Part shown: positions 37,898 through 48,170 of the stretch, piece by piece
Position numbering within the stretch: position 1 is the stretch's first letter
Layout of the letters: the number at the start of each line of letters is the position of its first letter
DNA from: Acinetobacter sp. Ac_5812
GTDB lineage: Bacteria; Pseudomonadota; Gammaproteobacteria; Pseudomonadales; Moraxellaceae
Length of the DNA stretch: 64,000 nt
NCBI RefSeq assembly: GCF_013072695.1
Contig: NZ_LXUK01000017.1
Coordinates: forward strand, 1 to 64,000
Reading direction: 5' to 3'
The notes under the pieces: model-generated
Told to the model about the DNA's origin: nothing
Database searches by the model: none
The model's input: the letters and a program-made list of their open reading frames with translations, nothing else
Made by a program: the position numbers and the translations under genes

Positions 37898-38401
37898 ATG
37901 AAACCCTTAGATAATCTTATTTTTAATCAATACCTATTGTCGTGTATGGATCATCAGTGGACAATGGATGCTAAATCGCGATGATTTTATCCCAAAAGAT
38001 TAAAAAAACATAATATTCTTTTTGTGGGAGTGTTGAATTATTTGATATAAAAAATTCACTTTATAGAGTAATTTGATTTAGTTCAGTATTTAACGAAAAG
38101 CTATTCGTAAATAAATTTAAATTAATTAGAAGATCATTTAAATAAAATAGAATGAAGCGCTAACAAATTGATGAAATTTGTTATATTATGCCGAGTTGTA
38201 TTCTCCGTACTAATTTGAAGTGTTTTAAGCCTTATTTCCTCATTTTTTTCAGTGAAATAGGATGAAGTTCGAAATAAGCAGCCTAGTGTCTTAGCCGATA
38301 TTTTGCGAAAGATTTTATAGGATTGTTCATAGATACTTTAAGTTTTGTGTGAAGATATCAAGTTTAGATAGAGTCTACTCGATGTAGTATAGTGGAAAAA
38401 T
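37898..38401. promoter_or_regulatory. Divergent control region of the K locus
   Basis: About 500 bp of AT-rich sequence between wza (left, minus) and rmlB (right, plus). It holds no gene that I can support. It must carry the promoters of both capsule transcripts, as in other Acinetobacter K loci. I looked for a JUMPstart element and did not find a convincing one. Confidence 0.55.
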
Positions 38402-39460
38402 ATGAAAATATTATTAACTGGTGGCGCTGGATTTATTGGTTCTGCTGTAGTACGCCATATTATAAAAACAACGAAAGATACCGTTTTAAATATAGATAAA
38501 TTGACCTACGCTGGAAATTTAGAATCCTTAAAAGAAATTGATGAGGATCAGCGCTATCAGTTTCAACAAATTGATATTTGTGATGCGTCAAAGCTAGAGA
38601 AGATTTTTCAACAATTTCAACCTGATGTAGTCATGCATTTGGCGGCTGAGTCGCATGTTGATCGTTCAATCGATGGACCAAGTGCATTTATTCAGACCAA
38701 TATTGTAGGGACCTATACCTTATTAGAGGTGACACGTAACTACTGGCAGGCATTAGATAACAATAAAAAAGCAAGCTTTCGTTTTCACCATATCTCAACA
38801 GATGAGGTCTATGGTGATCTAGAGGGTACAACAGACTTATTTACTGAAACAACACCTTATGCGCCAAGCTCTCCCTATTCAGCAAGTAAGGCGAGTTCAG
38901 ATCATTTAGTTCGAGCTTGGCAACGTACCTATGGCTTACCGACCATTGTCACCAATTGTTCTAATAATTATGGTCCTTATCACTTCCCAGAAAAGTTAAT
39001 TCCTTTAGTCATTTTAAATGCTTTAGATGGTAAAGCATTGCCGATCTATGGAAAGGGTGATCAGATCCGTGACTGGTTGTTCGTTGAAGACCACGCTAGA
39101 GCACTTTATCAAGTCGTTACTCAAGGTGTGATTGGTGAAACCTACAATATTGGTGGACATAACGAAAAGCAGAATATTGAAGTAGTTAAAACCATTTGCA
39201 AAATTCTAGATGAATTAAGACCACAGGCTAATGCTCAAGCTTATGAAAGTTTAATTACTTTTGTAAAGGATCGTCCCGGACATGATCTACGCTATGCGAT
39301 TGATGCATCAAAAATAGAGCGCGAACTTGGCTGGAAACCTCAGGAAACTTTTGAAACGGGTATCCGTAAAACCGTTGAATGGTATTTAAATAATTTAGAA
39401 TGGTGTCGCCGTGTACAAGATGGCAGTTATCAAGGTGAAAGATTAGGGGTAAATGTCTAA
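38402..39460 (+). CDS. rmlB: dTDP-glucose 4,6-dehydratase
   Basis: A 352-residue extended SDR enzyme making dTDP-4-keto-6-deoxy-D-glucose. NAD-binding [11 protein letters not shown] near residue 7, [15 protein letters not shown], the catalytic STDEVYGDL and [10 protein letters not shown] are typical of RmlB. It is the first plus-strand gene of the capsule locus and overlaps rmlA by one base (TAATG). With no rmlC or rmlD in the locus, the product is used for an amino sugar, not rhamnose. Confidence 0.97.
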   Translation: MKILLTGGAGFIGSAVVRHIIKTTKDTVLNIDKLTYAGNLESLKEIDEDQRYQFQQIDICDASKLEKIFQQFQPDVVMHLAAESHVDRSIDGPSAFIQTNIVGTYTLLEVTRNYWQALDNNKKASFRFHHISTDEVYGDLEGTTDLFTETTPYAPSSPYSASKASSDHLVRAWQRTYGLPTIVTNCSNNYGPYHFPEKLIPLVILNALDGKALPIYGKGDQIRDWLFVEDHARALYQVVTQGVIGETYNIGGHNEKQNIEVVKTICKILDELRPQANAQAYESLITFVKDRPGHDLRYAIDASKIERELGWKPQETFETGIRKTVEWYLNNLEWCRRVQDGSYQGERLGVNV

Positions 39461-40335
39461 TGTCGACGAAAGGTATTATTCTTGCGGGTGGTTCAGGTAC
39501 ACGCTTATATCCAATTACCAAGGGTGTATCTAAGCAGTTACTGCCGATTTACGATAAACCGATGGTGTATTACCCTTTGTCAGTCTTGATGTTAGCGGGT
39601 ATTCGCGAAGTTTTAATTATCAGTACCCCAGATGATATTGATGGCTTTAAACGACTATTGGGTGACGGTTCGCAATTTGGTGTTGAGTTGAGTTATGCCG
39701 TTCAGCCAAGTCCAGATGGTTTAGCTCAGGCTTTTATTATTGGTGAAGCGTTTATTGGTACGAGTAATGTGTGCTTAGTGCTTGGCGATAATATTTTTTA
39801 TGGACAAGGTTTTACACCAATGCTTCGTCAGGCAGTTGCACGCCAAAAAGGGGCAACGGTCTTTGGCTATCAGGTGAAAGATCCAGAGCGTTTTGGTGTG
39901 GTTGAGTTTGACGAGCAAAAACGTGCTGTTTCATTAGAAGAAAAGCCGAAAAATCCAAAATCACATTTTGCGGTGACAGGACTTTATTTCTATGATAATG
40001 ATGTTGTCGAGATTGCAAAACAAGTCAAACCATCTGAGCGCGGTGAATTAGAAATCACGACAGTCAATCAAATATACCTAGAGCGTGGTGACTTAAATGT
40101 CGAGTTACTCGGTCGAGGGTTTGCTTGGCTCGACACAGGCACACATGAAAGCCTACTTGAGGCAGCACAATTTGTAGAAACCATTGAAAAGCGGCAAGGC
40201 TATAAAGTGGCATGTTTAGAAGAAATTGCTTTTAATAATGGTTGGCTAAGCAAAGATCAAATTTTAGCAATTGGCCAAAGCATGAGTAAAAATGATTATG
40301 GCCAATATTTGATTTCTTTGGTGAATGAAATATGA
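39460..40335 (+). CDS. rmlA: Glucose-1-phosphate thymidylyltransferase
   Basis: A 291-residue nucleotidyltransferase joining glucose-1-phosphate and dTTP to dTDP-glucose. The signature [20 protein letters not shown] and [20 protein letters not shown] are unmistakable, with LGDNIFYG and the [20 protein letters not shown] segment. Overlaps the next gene by 4 nt. Confidence 0.98.
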   Translation: MSTKGIILAGGSGTRLYPITKGVSKQLLPIYDKPMVYYPLSVLMLAGIREVLIISTPDDIDGFKRLLGDGSQFGVELSYAVQPSPDGLAQAFIIGEAFIGTSNVCLVLGDNIFYGQGFTPMLRQAVARQKGATVFGYQVKDPERFGVVEFDEQKRAVSLEEKPKNPKSHFAVTGLYFYDNDVVEIAKQVKPSERGELEITTVNQIYLERGDLNVELLGRGFAWLDTGTHESLLEAAQFVETIEKRQGYKVACLEEIAFNNGWLSKDQILAIGQSMSKNDYGQYLISLVNEI

Positions 40336-41189
40336 AATTAATTGATTGGATTGACTTACCAAATTTAGGTGATGAGCGTGGTGGCCTAGTTGTTGCTGAG
40401 GCGAGCAAAAATATTCCTTTTAAAGTGAATCGTATCTATTATATTTTTGATGCCAAGCCAGATGTCCCACGCGGTTTTCATGCACATAAAGAGCTACATC
40501 AGGTTGCGTTCTGTATAAAAGGCAAATGCAGAATGATTATGGACAATGGTTCTGAAAAACAAGAAGTATGGATGGATCAGGTAAATAAAGGGCTGATGAT
40601 TCCCCCACTTGTGTGGCATGAAATGCATGATTTTTCGGAAGATTGCATTTTGTTGGTGTTGGCAAGTGAGCATTATGATGAAAGCGATTATATTCGTAAT
40701 TATGATGACTTCTTAACTGTTGTAAACAGACCATTCATTCACCCATTATCTGATGTACACTCTAAAAATATTGGTCAAAATACTCGAGTCTGGCAATATA
40801 GCGTCATCTTGAAGGATGCCGTAATTGGTGCAGGGTGTAATATTTGTGCTCATACTTTAATTGAAAATGATGTGCATATTGGCAATAATGTCACTGTAAA
40901 ATCAGGGGTTTATATCTGGGATGGTATAACCTTAGAAGATAATGTGTTTATTGGCCCTTGTGTGGCTTTTACTAACGATAAAAAACCACGTTCTAAACAA
41001 TATCCAGAAAGTTTTGCTCAAACGATTGTAGAGCAAGGTGCCAGTATTGGTGCGAATGCAACCATCTTACCTGGTATCCGTATTGGAAAAAATGCACTGA
41101 TTGGTGCAGGTGCTGTTGTGACCAAAGATGTTCCAGAAAATGCGATTGTCGTAGGAAATCCAGCTATCATTAAAGGTTATGTAGAATGA
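40332..41189 (+). CDS. Fused dTDP-sugar 3,4-ketoisomerase / N-acetyltransferase
   Basis: A 285-residue two-domain enzyme. Residues 1-135 are a cupin of the FdtA/QdtA family (DERGGL at 14-19, [12 protein letters not shown] at 47-58, [20 protein letters not shown]) that would turn dTDP-4-keto-6-deoxyglucose into the 3-keto sugar. Residues about 140-285 are a left-handed beta-helix acetyltransferase (repeats such as [26 protein letters not shown]). Together with FdtB this predicts dTDP-Fuc3NAc; the Arg-Gly at 16-17 resembles FdtA more than QdtA from memory, so Qui3NAc is less likely. The domain order is the reverse of WxcM. Overlaps both neighbours by 4 nt. Confidence 0.88.
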   Translation: MKLIDWIDLPNLGDERGGLVVAEASKNIPFKVNRIYYIFDAKPDVPRGFHAHKELHQVAFCIKGKCRMIMDNGSEKQEVWMDQVNKGLMIPPLVWHEMHDFSEDCILLVLASEHYDESDYIRNYDDFLTVVNRPFIHPLSDVHSKNIGQNTRVWQYSVILKDAVIGAGCNICAHTLIENDVHIGNNVTVKSGVYIWDGITLEDNVFIGPCVAFTNDKKPRSKQYPESFAQTIVEQGASIGANATILPGIRIGKNALIGAGAVVTKDVPENAIVVGNPAIIKGYVE

Positions 41190-42304
41190 CAACCCCTTTC
41201 TTAGATCTAAAAAATATCAATCAGCAATATCGTGAACAACTGATTAATGCTTGTACTCGTGTGATTGATTCTGGCTGGTATATTGGTGGCACTGAACTTG
41301 ATCAGTTTGAACAGAATTTTGCTGTATATTGTGGTACACGATATGCGATTGGCGTTGCCAATGGTTTAGATGCACTTATTTTAACTTTGAGAGCTTGGAA
41401 AGAGCTTGGCAAATTACAAGATGGTGATGAAGTCATTGTGCCTTCGAATACTTATATTGCAAGTATTTTAGCGATTAGTGCCAATCAACTTGTCCCTGTA
41501 CTTGTTGAGCCAGATCCCGATACCTTTAATCTTGATCCAGCAAAAATTGAAGCTGTTATTACAAATAAGACCAAGGTTATTTTACCCGTTCATTTATATG
41601 GCCAACTTGCGGCAATGCCTGAAATTATGGCAATTGCTGAAAAATATAGTTTATTGGTTTTAGAAGACTCTGCACAAAGCCATGGCGCTACAATTGATGG
41701 TAAAAAGGCTGGAAATTGGGGGGATGCATCTGGATTTAGCTTTTATCCTGGCAAAAATCTGGGTGCTTTAGGCGATGCAGGTGCGATCACGACCAATGAT
41801 ACAGAGCTAGCAAATATGCTTAGGGCTCTGCGTAATTATGGGTCGCATGAAAAATATAAGAATCTAGTGCAGGGTGTAAATAGTCGCTTAGACGAAATTC
41901 AGGCGGCTATGCTTGATATTAAGCTTAAGTATTTAGATGAAGAAATTGTGCATCGTCGTGAAGTTGCACAGGTTTACTTAGAGGGAATTAGTAATCCTCT
42001 GATTGAACTCCCTAAGATTGAATTGAAAGCAATTGAAGATCAACAACATGTCTGGCACTTGTTTGTCATTCGCACTCTTCATAGAGAAGCTTTACAGCAG
42101 CATTTAGCAGCACACGGTATACAGACTTTAATTCACTACCCAATTCCGCCACATAAACAACAAGCTTATCGTGAGTGGAATAATCTAAGTTTCCCAATAT
42201 CTGAGAAAATACATGAGACAGTCCTTAGTTTACCAATGAGTCCTGTCTTAAATATAAAAGATGCTCAGCATATAGTTGAAGTCTGTAACACGTTTAGTCT
42301 TTGA
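41186..42304 (+). CDS. fdtB: dTDP-3-keto-6-deoxyhexose aminotransferase (FdtB/QdtB type)
   Basis: A 372-residue DegT/DnrJ/EryC1-family PLP aminotransferase. The PLP lysine is Lys190 in [16 protein letters not shown], typical of sugar aminotransferases acting on 3-keto substrates; [10 protein letters not shown] and RNYGSHEKY are further family marks. It should transfer the amino group from glutamate to C3 before acetylation by the fused enzyme upstream. Translationally coupled with that gene (4-nt overlap). Confidence 0.92.
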   Translation: MTTPFLDLKNINQQYREQLINACTRVIDSGWYIGGTELDQFEQNFAVYCGTRYAIGVANGLDALILTLRAWKELGKLQDGDEVIVPSNTYIASILAISANQLVPVLVEPDPDTFNLDPAKIEAVITNKTKVILPVHLYGQLAAMPEIMAIAEKYSLLVLEDSAQSHGATIDGKKAGNWGDASGFSFYPGKNLGALGDAGAITTNDTELANMLRALRNYGSHEKYKNLVQGVNSRLDEIQAAMLDIKLKYLDEEIVHRREVAQVYLEGISNPLIELPKIELKAIEDQQHVWHLFVIRTLHREALQQHLAAHGIQTLIHYPIPPHKQQAYREWNNLSFPISEKIHETVLSLPMSPVLNIKDAQHIVEVCNTFSL

Positions 42305-42305
42305 T

Positions 42306-43562
42306 ATGAATCTGCTGAAAACAAGTGCTTTAAATGGAGTAGCTGTTTTAATTAAAACAGCTACTTTATTTATTTTGAATAAAATCTTAGCGATTTATGT
42401 TGGCCCTTCTGGCTATGCTATGATTGGCCAGTTTCAAAATTTTATTCAAATGATTACAACCTTTTCAGGAAGTATGATTAATACTGCTGTCACAAAATAT
42501 ACAGCAGAATATTATGAAGATAAGCAAAAGCAGAAAAAAATTTGGCAAAACGCAGGGAGCATAGTTTTTATTCTAAGCGTGCTTTTTGCATTACTCATTA
42601 TTATTTTTCAGCAGCAATTGTCTCTTTATATTTTTCATAGCCTAGAATACCAATCGGTATTCATTTGGTTTGCCATTTTTCTAGTTTTTTTTAATTTTAA
42701 TACTCTGTTTTTGGCGATATTAAATGGAAAAAAGGAAATACTAAAGTTAGTATTGGCAAATATAGCTGGTAGTCTAGTATCTTTAGTAATAACGACAGCC
42801 CTTGCAGTCAAATATCATTTGTATGGTGCATTGGCTGCATTGTCTGTTTATCAATCTCTTGCTTTTTTTGTCACTCTGTATCTTTGCTATAAAGCAGATT
42901 GGTTTAAAATTTCTTACTTGTTTGGGCGAATCGATTCTGATATTGCACATAAGTTTATGTCATTTGCATTAATGGCTCTAGTCAGCGCAATTTGTGTACC
43001 ACTTTCCCAAATAGCGATTAGAACATATCTAAGTCAGACTTTTGGTGCGGACTATGCGGGTTATTGGGAAGCGATGATTCGTTTAAGTGCTGCATATCTA
43101 ATGCTGGTAACAACAACCTTAGGTGTCTATTACTTACCTAAATTATCAGAATTAAAAACCCTTGTTGAAATAAAAAAAGAAGTCTATTTAGGTTATAAGT
43201 TTATATTCCCACTCGCTATTTTAGGAGGGGGGCTAGCTTATCTATTGAAAGATTGGGTTATTGTTGTATTATTCAGTGAAAAATTCCTGCCTATGGCTGA
43301 TCTATTTTTATGGCAAATGATCGGAGATGCCCTAAAGATTGGAAGTTGGATACTTGCTTATTTGATGTTAAGCAAAGCAATGATTAAACTGTTTGTAACG
43401 ACAGAAATTATGTTTGCAATAAGTTCAATTCTTTTGACTTATATCTGTACCCAGATGTTTGGTTTTGAAGGAGTTTCTATTGCGCATCTAATAAATTATG
43501 CAGTCTATTGGGGGGTAATGAGTATTTTTGTGTTTAAACATTTGCGGATGAGAGTTATATAG
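42306..43562 (+). CDS. wzx: Capsule repeat-unit flippase Wzx
   Basis: A 418-residue integral membrane protein with about 12 hydrophobic helices, MOP/PST superfamily. The start LLKTSALNGVAVLIKTATLF and VGPSGYAMIGQFQNF, then SGSMINTAVTKYTAEY, resemble the WzxE-like O-antigen/ECA translocases. I use the ATG at 42306, just after the fdtB stop. Base use is clearly more AT-rich from here to about 48.1 kb. It moves the undecaprenyl-linked unit to the periplasmic face for Wzy. Confidence 0.9.
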   Translation: MNLLKTSALNGVAVLIKTATLFILNKILAIYVGPSGYAMIGQFQNFIQMITTFSGSMINTAVTKYTAEYYEDKQKQKKIWQNAGSIVFILSVLFALLIIIFQQQLSLYIFHSLEYQSVFIWFAIFLVFFNFNTLFLAILNGKKEILKLVLANIAGSLVSLVITTALAVKYHLYGALAALSVYQSLAFFVTLYLCYKADWFKISYLFGRIDSDIAHKFMSFALMALVSAICVPLSQIAIRTYLSQTFGADYAGYWEAMIRLSAAYLMLVTTTLGVYYLPKLSELKTLVEIKKEVYLGYKFIFPLAILGGGLAYLLKDWVIVVLFSEKFLPMADLFLWQMIGDALKIGSWILAYLMLSKAMIKLFVTTEIMFAISSILLTYICTQMFGFEGVSIAHLINYAVYWGVMSIFVFKHLRMRVI

Positions 43563-43564
43563 AG

Positions 43565-44410
43565 ATGCAATCAAAAAGCCAGCCTTTAGTTTCTGTTGTC
43601 ATCCCTTGCTATAACCATGCACAGTATGTTCAGGATTGTATTCAAAGTGTGATTAATCAGACTTATCAGAATATTGAGCTAATTATTATTGATGATGGCT
43701 CTAAAGATAATTCTATAGAAAAAATAGAAGAGATGTTATCTGTTTGTGAAGAACGGTTTACTAGATTTGAGTTCAGATATCGAGCAAATCGTGGTTTAAG
43801 TGCGACTTTAAATGAAGCATTGGAATGGTGTCATGGTAAGTATTTTTCAGCCATTGCTTCAGATGATATGCTATTAGCTGAAAAGCTGATGGTGCAAGTT
43901 CCTATTCTTGAAGCTGATGACGCTTGCAAAGGTGTTTTTGGTAATATGATTTTAATTAATGATCAGAATGAAGAGTGTGGGGAAATAATAAAAAAAGAAA
44001 AAAAATATTTTTTTAAAGACTTGTTTAAGTATACAGAATATTTACCAGCCCCTACACAGATGCTTAGACTAAAAGATATAAAGAATGTGAATGGTTTTAA
44101 TGAAAAATTTATCATTGAAGATTGGTATATTTATTTGAAAGTCCTAGAAAAAGGTGGGTATTGTATACACTTAAACTATACTTTTACGAAGTATAGATTG
44201 CATGAGGATAATCTTTCAAAGAAAAAAAATATAATGATTATTGGTAAATTGCAAATTGCTGATCATTTTAAATCACATGAGAGAGAATATAATCAGCTTT
44301 TGATAGAAATATATTTGTTTGCAATACTAAATATGTTTTTTTTGTATCCTATTATGGTGTTAAAAGCCTTAAGTGGAAAATTAATTAGAAAATTGAATGG
44401 TATATTATGA
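43565..44410 (+). CDS. Glycosyltransferase family 2
   Basis: A 281-residue GT-A fold transferase. Nucleotide-sugar motif VVIPCYNHAQYVQDCIQSVI near residue 9, LIIIDDGSKDNS, and the metal-binding ASDD at about residue 100. The C-terminal part has a hydrophobic segment that may attach it to the inner membrane. Adds one sugar to the capsule unit; donor and acceptor are unknown. It starts 3 bp after wzx. Confidence 0.88.
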   Translation: MQSKSQPLVSVVIPCYNHAQYVQDCIQSVINQTYQNIELIIIDDGSKDNSIEKIEEMLSVCEERFTRFEFRYRANRGLSATLNEALEWCHGKYFSAIASDDMLLAEKLMVQVPILEADDACKGVFGNMILINDQNEECGEIIKKEKKYFFKDLFKYTEYLPAPTQMLRLKDIKNVNGFNEKFIIEDWYIYLKVLEKGGYCIHLNYTFTKYRLHEDNLSKKKNIMIIGKLQIADHFKSHEREYNQLLIEIYLFAILNMFFLYPIMVLKALSGKLIRKLNGIL

Positions 44411-45063
44411 TTCCTAAGATTATTCATTATTGCTGGTTTGGTAAAAACCCTATGTCCCCTTTAATAGAAGAATGTATCAAAAGTTGGCATAGATATCTAC
44501 CTGATTGGGAGTTTATTCTTTGGAATGAAGATAACTCACCTTTAGAACATGATTTTGTGAAAAAAGCATTAAAAGATAAGAAATATGCTTTTGTTGCTGA
44601 TTATGTTCGTTGTCATGCTTTATATGAATATGGTGGAGTATATTTAGATACTGATATGGAATTGATTAAAGATATTTCGACTTTACTTAATAATGATTTT
44701 TTTGCAGCTTATGAAGATTCTGATCAAGATAAAGTGAGCTGTGGGGTGATTGGTTGTATTAAGGGGCATCAAATATTAAAATTAGTATTAGATTTTTATG
44801 ATGTTAATAGTAGTGTGTATAAAACTATGCCCTATGTTCTTGGTAGTGTATACAATAAAGTTTCTAAAGAAAGAGATATAGTTTTGTCTCAGAATTCATT
44901 TTACCCCTATAATCCATTTGATCCAGATAAACCTGTAAAGCAGTTGATGTATGTGCATATTAAGGAAGATACTTATGGTATACATCACTGGGGATATTCG
45001 TGGAAATTTAATTATTTAGAAAGAATAATTAATAAATTAAAAAGAATATTAAAGGGGTTGTAG
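44407..45063 (+). CDS. Glycosyltransferase with DXD motif (GT32-like)
   Basis: A 218-residue transferase of the capsular-polysaccharide/OCH1-like DXD group. It begins IPKIIHYCWFGKNP, has AFVADYVRCHALYEYGGVYL and the metal-binding D81-T-D83, then ends with a basic segment. Adds one sugar of the unit, specificity unknown. Overlaps the previous gene by 4 nt (ATGA). Confidence 0.88.
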   Translation: MIPKIIHYCWFGKNPMSPLIEECIKSWHRYLPDWEFILWNEDNSPLEHDFVKKALKDKKYAFVADYVRCHALYEYGGVYLDTDMELIKDISTLLNNDFFAAYEDSDQDKVSCGVIGCIKGHQILKLVLDFYDVNSSVYKTMPYVLGSVYNKVSKERDIVLSQNSFYPYNPFDPDKPVKQLMYVHIKEDTYGIHHWGYSWKFNYLERIINKLKRILKGL

Positions 45064-45065
45064 CT

Positions 45066-46295
45066 TTGAGTGCTTTGCTTCAATTGAATAAAAAATACCT
45101 TGTTGGTTTTATGTGGGTGTTTTTTTTGTTTATATATATATTTAATATTGCTATCTTTTTTAAATTTGGTTTCTTGATTTTTTTATTCTCTCTTTTTGGC
45201 CTGCTTTTTGTTTTTAATTCATTTGATAAATTTAGAAAAATTGATTTTTATATATTTTTGTTTTTATTTTTTGGTTTTTTTATAAGCACTTTGTCTGCTT
45301 TGTTTAATAATAATCTTGATTATAGTTACTATTATGAGGTTTATTTATTTGTTTATTTTCAGCTTTTAGCTTTAATTGGTGTTTTTAGGATAGGTGATGC
45401 TCAGTTAGATTTCGTTCGAGTAATTAAACTTAGTGCAATTGCTGTGTTAATTCAACTGATTTTGTCTGCATTGATTAGCTTTTATCCTGCTTTTGAGAAA
45501 ATATTTTATTCAATTATTTATAACAATTTATCGGATTTATCTAGGCTTGATGACTTGAAACTTGAGCGAATTGTCGGGGTTGGTCGTTCCTTTTTTGCGT
45601 CAGGAATTATTAATTGTTTTATATTGGTTTGTTTAAGTCAAATTATAAAATATGAAAAAAAGCATATAATATTTTGGTTGTTTGTTTACTTTATGATAGC
45701 AATTATTGGAATGATGAGTGCGAGAACAACTTTAGTCGGATTTGCTATTGGGTGTTTATTGTTGTTTTCTAGTTTTTCTATAAATCAAGTCAAAATATTT
45801 TTTTCAGGGTTATTCTTGTTATCTATTGCCGTAATTTTATATTTTGTTTACGGAGAAAAATTTGTTGATTTTCAATTGATTAGATTTGGTTTTGGTTTGT
45901 TTTTGGGTGATGGGAATTCGGATGCTAATAACTCATTTAATACACTATTAAATATGTTTTCAATATTTCCTGAAAGTTATAAAACTTGGATTGTTGGGGA
46001 TAATATGTATAACTTGAAAAATGGTTATTATATGAACACTGATGTTGGTTATTTTAGGGTGATCTTTGCTAATGGTTTGCTAGGTCTTGGTGTTTTTTTG
46101 ATCTTTAATATATATTTGATCTTTAAAATAAAATCTTCCTTTGTTGATCTTAAATTTAAAATAGCACTTTTAGTTTTATTGTTAGCTTTGTTGGCTAAAG
46201 GTATTACTGTTTTTATTTCTTTGTTGATGTTGTTGGTATATGCATGTAATTCTATGAAAAGGTGCGAGAGTGAAAAAAATACTGTTTGTTATTAA
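45066..46295 (+). CDS. wzy: Capsule repeat-unit polymerase Wzy
   Basis: A 409-residue protein that is almost entirely hydrophobic, with about ten membrane helices and a larger periplasmic loop (residues about 280-330) before the last helices, as in Wzy polymerases. These share little sequence, so the call rests on topology, position and the absence of another candidate. It appears to start with TTG at 45066, 9 bp after AAAGGGG and 3 bp after the previous stop. Very AT-rich with many Phe and Leu codons. Confidence 0.82.
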   Translation: MSALLQLNKKYLVGFMWVFFLFIYIFNIAIFFKFGFLIFLFSLFGLLFVFNSFDKFRKIDFYIFLFLFFGFFISTLSALFNNNLDYSYYYEVYLFVYFQLLALIGVFRIGDAQLDFVRVIKLSAIAVLIQLILSALISFYPAFEKIFYSIIYNNLSDLSRLDDLKLERIVGVGRSFFASGIINCFILVCLSQIIKYEKKHIIFWLFVYFMIAIIGMMSARTTLVGFAIGCLLLFSSFSINQVKIFFSGLFLLSIAVILYFVYGEKFVDFQLIRFGFGLFLGDGNSDANNSFNTLLNMFSIFPESYKTWIVGDNMYNLKNGYYMNTDVGYFRVIFANGLLGLGVFLIFNIYLIFKIKSSFVDLKFKIALLVLLLALLAKGITVFISLLMLLVYACNSMKRCESEKNTVCY

Positions 46296-47316
46296 CTCTT
46301 TAAAAAACAAGTCTGGGCTGGAGCGAGTAGCCTGCTTAATGGCTAATACTTTTTCTGAGGAATTGGATTATTCTGTTTGCGTAATAAATAGAGATGCAAA
46401 AAAGGAAGATGGTGCATATTTTTTAAATGACAATGTTAATGTGCTAGCTATTGGTGGTGGATATTTAAATTTTTTTATGGGACTAAATAGCTATATTAAA
46501 ATTAATAAACCAGATACAATTATTGTTCATAATATGGGCAGGCTTTCTCTTTTATGTAGTATGTTAGATATTAAAGGTTCAAGATTAGTTTCACTGGAGC
46601 ATGTTGCTTTTTCTATTAGACCACAATGGGTAAGATTTTTATCCAAAAAATTATATAAAAATATTGATCAAGTCGTTACTCTTACAAATAATGATGCGCT
46701 ATCATATAAAGGGTTTCATAATAATATTGTAAAAATTAATAATATTTCTCCTTTTGATGTTGAAGATGTTAATTCAGTATATAACTCTGATTCCAAAAAT
46801 ATTATTGCAATAGGTAGACTTACCTATCAAAAAAATTTTGAAGATCTCTTGAAAGCTTGGGAGTTGGTTTTAAATCAGAAGAAAGAATGGACTTTATCTA
46901 TTTATGGTAAAGGAGAAGATAAGAATAAATTAGAAAATCTTATTAATGAAAAAAAATTAACGAATGTTTTTTTAAGAGGTGAGATAACTAATGTTGAAGA
47001 GATTTATTGTTCAGCGTCATTTTATGTAATGTCTTCACGTTTTGAAGGACTTCCTATGGTATTGATAGAGGCTCAATCTTTAGGTTTGCCAATAGTGTCT
47101 TATAATTGCCCTCATGGGCCATCTGAAATTATAGAGAATAATGTTACAGGTTATTTAGTTGAAAATAACAATGTTCAAGAGTTAGCACAGGCAATACTTA
47201 GTTTGATGGACTCAAGTACATTACGTGAACAATTCTCTAAGCGAGCAAAGGAACATGCCTTAGTTTATTCCCAGCGTACAGTTATTAAAGAGTGGATAAA
47301 GGTAGTTGAAAACTAA
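46270..47316 (+). CDS. Glycosyltransferase family 4
   Basis: A 348-residue GT-B fold transferase starting with GTG, overlapping wzy by 26 nt. N-terminal LFVINSLKNKSGLERVACLM, then in the donor domain IAIGRLTYQKNFEDLLKAW and the E-x7-E motif in RFEGLPMVLIEAQSLGLPIV. Adds one sugar of the repeat unit; retaining mechanism is typical for GT4. Confidence 0.9.
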   Translation: MKKILFVINSLKNKSGLERVACLMANTFSEELDYSVCVINRDAKKEDGAYFLNDNVNVLAIGGGYLNFFMGLNSYIKINKPDTIIVHNMGRLSLLCSMLDIKGSRLVSLEHVAFSIRPQWVRFLSKKLYKNIDQVVTLTNNDALSYKGFHNNIVKINNISPFDVEDVNSVYNSDSKNIIAIGRLTYQKNFEDLLKAWELVLNQKKEWTLSIYGKGEDKNKLENLINEKKLTNVFLRGEITNVEEIYCSASFYVMSSRFEGLPMVLIEAQSLGLPIVSYNCPHGPSEIIENNVTGYLVENNNVQELAQAILSLMDSSTLREQFSKRAKEHALVYSQRTVIKEWIKVVEN

Positions 47317-48143
47317 TGATAAATTTTTCTATATTATTATCTTTATATCATAAGGAAAAAGTTGAGTATTTGGAAAAATGCTTTGAAAGTATTTGGGATC
47401 AACAGACTTTAAAACCTACTGAAATAGTATTGGTTTTGGATGGTCCTATTGGAGAAAGTCTTACGAAATCTGTAGAACATTGGCAGCAGAAACTCGGTAA
47501 TATTTTAAAAATAGTTACTTTGGCAGAAAATGTCGGTTTAGGTAAGGCTTTAAATGAAGGCTTAAAGCATTGTACGAATGAATGGGTTTTCCGTATGGAT
47601 ACGGATGATATCTGTACTCCAGATCGTTTTTCTAAGCAGGTTGCTTTTATTAAAGAAAACCCTGATGTGGTTTTATTTGGTGGACAGATTTTAGAGTTTA
47701 ATCAAGATGTTTCAGACGCTCACGTATTAAAAGCTGTGCCTGAGAATCATAATGAAATTAAGGCTTTTGCACAAAATCGCTGTCCATTTAATCATATGAC
47801 TGTTGCGTATCGACATGATGTCATTACTGTACTTGGAGCTTACCAACATCATTTATTTATGGAAGATTATAATCTTTGGTTACGTGTCATTGGTGCAGGT
47901 TGTAAAGTTGCTAATTTACCCGATGTAATTTTATTTGCTCGTGTGGGAAATGGAATGCATGCTCGACGTAAAGGCTTGGAATATATTAAAAGTGAAAAAA
48001 AGTTGTTGGATTTAAAAAAAGAGTTGAAGTTACAAGATCCAATTCATGCTAATATAGTTTTTTTGTTACGGTCAGTGTTTCGACTACTACCATCCACGAT
48101 GTTGGGGAAAATTTATAATAATTTTCTTAGGAAGAAAGTCTAA
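47316..48143 (+). CDS. Glycosyltransferase family 2 (AmsE-like)
   Basis: A 275-residue GT-A transferase. FSILLSLYHKEKVEYLEKCF, VLVLDGPIG, NVGLGKALNEGL and the metal-binding RMDTDDICTPDRF resemble AmsE-type enzymes that often add the second sugar. Start codon overlaps the previous stop by one base. It is next to the initiating transferase gene, which fits a role early in unit assembly. Confidence 0.9.
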   Translation: MINFSILLSLYHKEKVEYLEKCFESIWDQQTLKPTEIVLVLDGPIGESLTKSVEHWQQKLGNILKIVTLAENVGLGKALNEGLKHCTNEWVFRMDTDDICTPDRFSKQVAFIKENPDVVLFGGQILEFNQDVSDAHVLKAVPENHNEIKAFAQNRCPFNHMTVAYRHDVITVLGAYQHHLFMEDYNLWLRVIGAGCKVANLPDVILFARVGNGMHARRKGLEYIKSEKKLLDLKKELKLQDPIHANIVFLLRSVFRLLPSTMLGKIYNNFLRKKV

Positions 48144-48170
48144 ATTATTTTGATATATGGGTTTCAAACA

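Noticed and set aside
37898..38401. JUMPstart/ops element upstream of the capsule genes
   Set aside because: I found no GGCGGTAG-like ops core; the region is only generally AT-rich.
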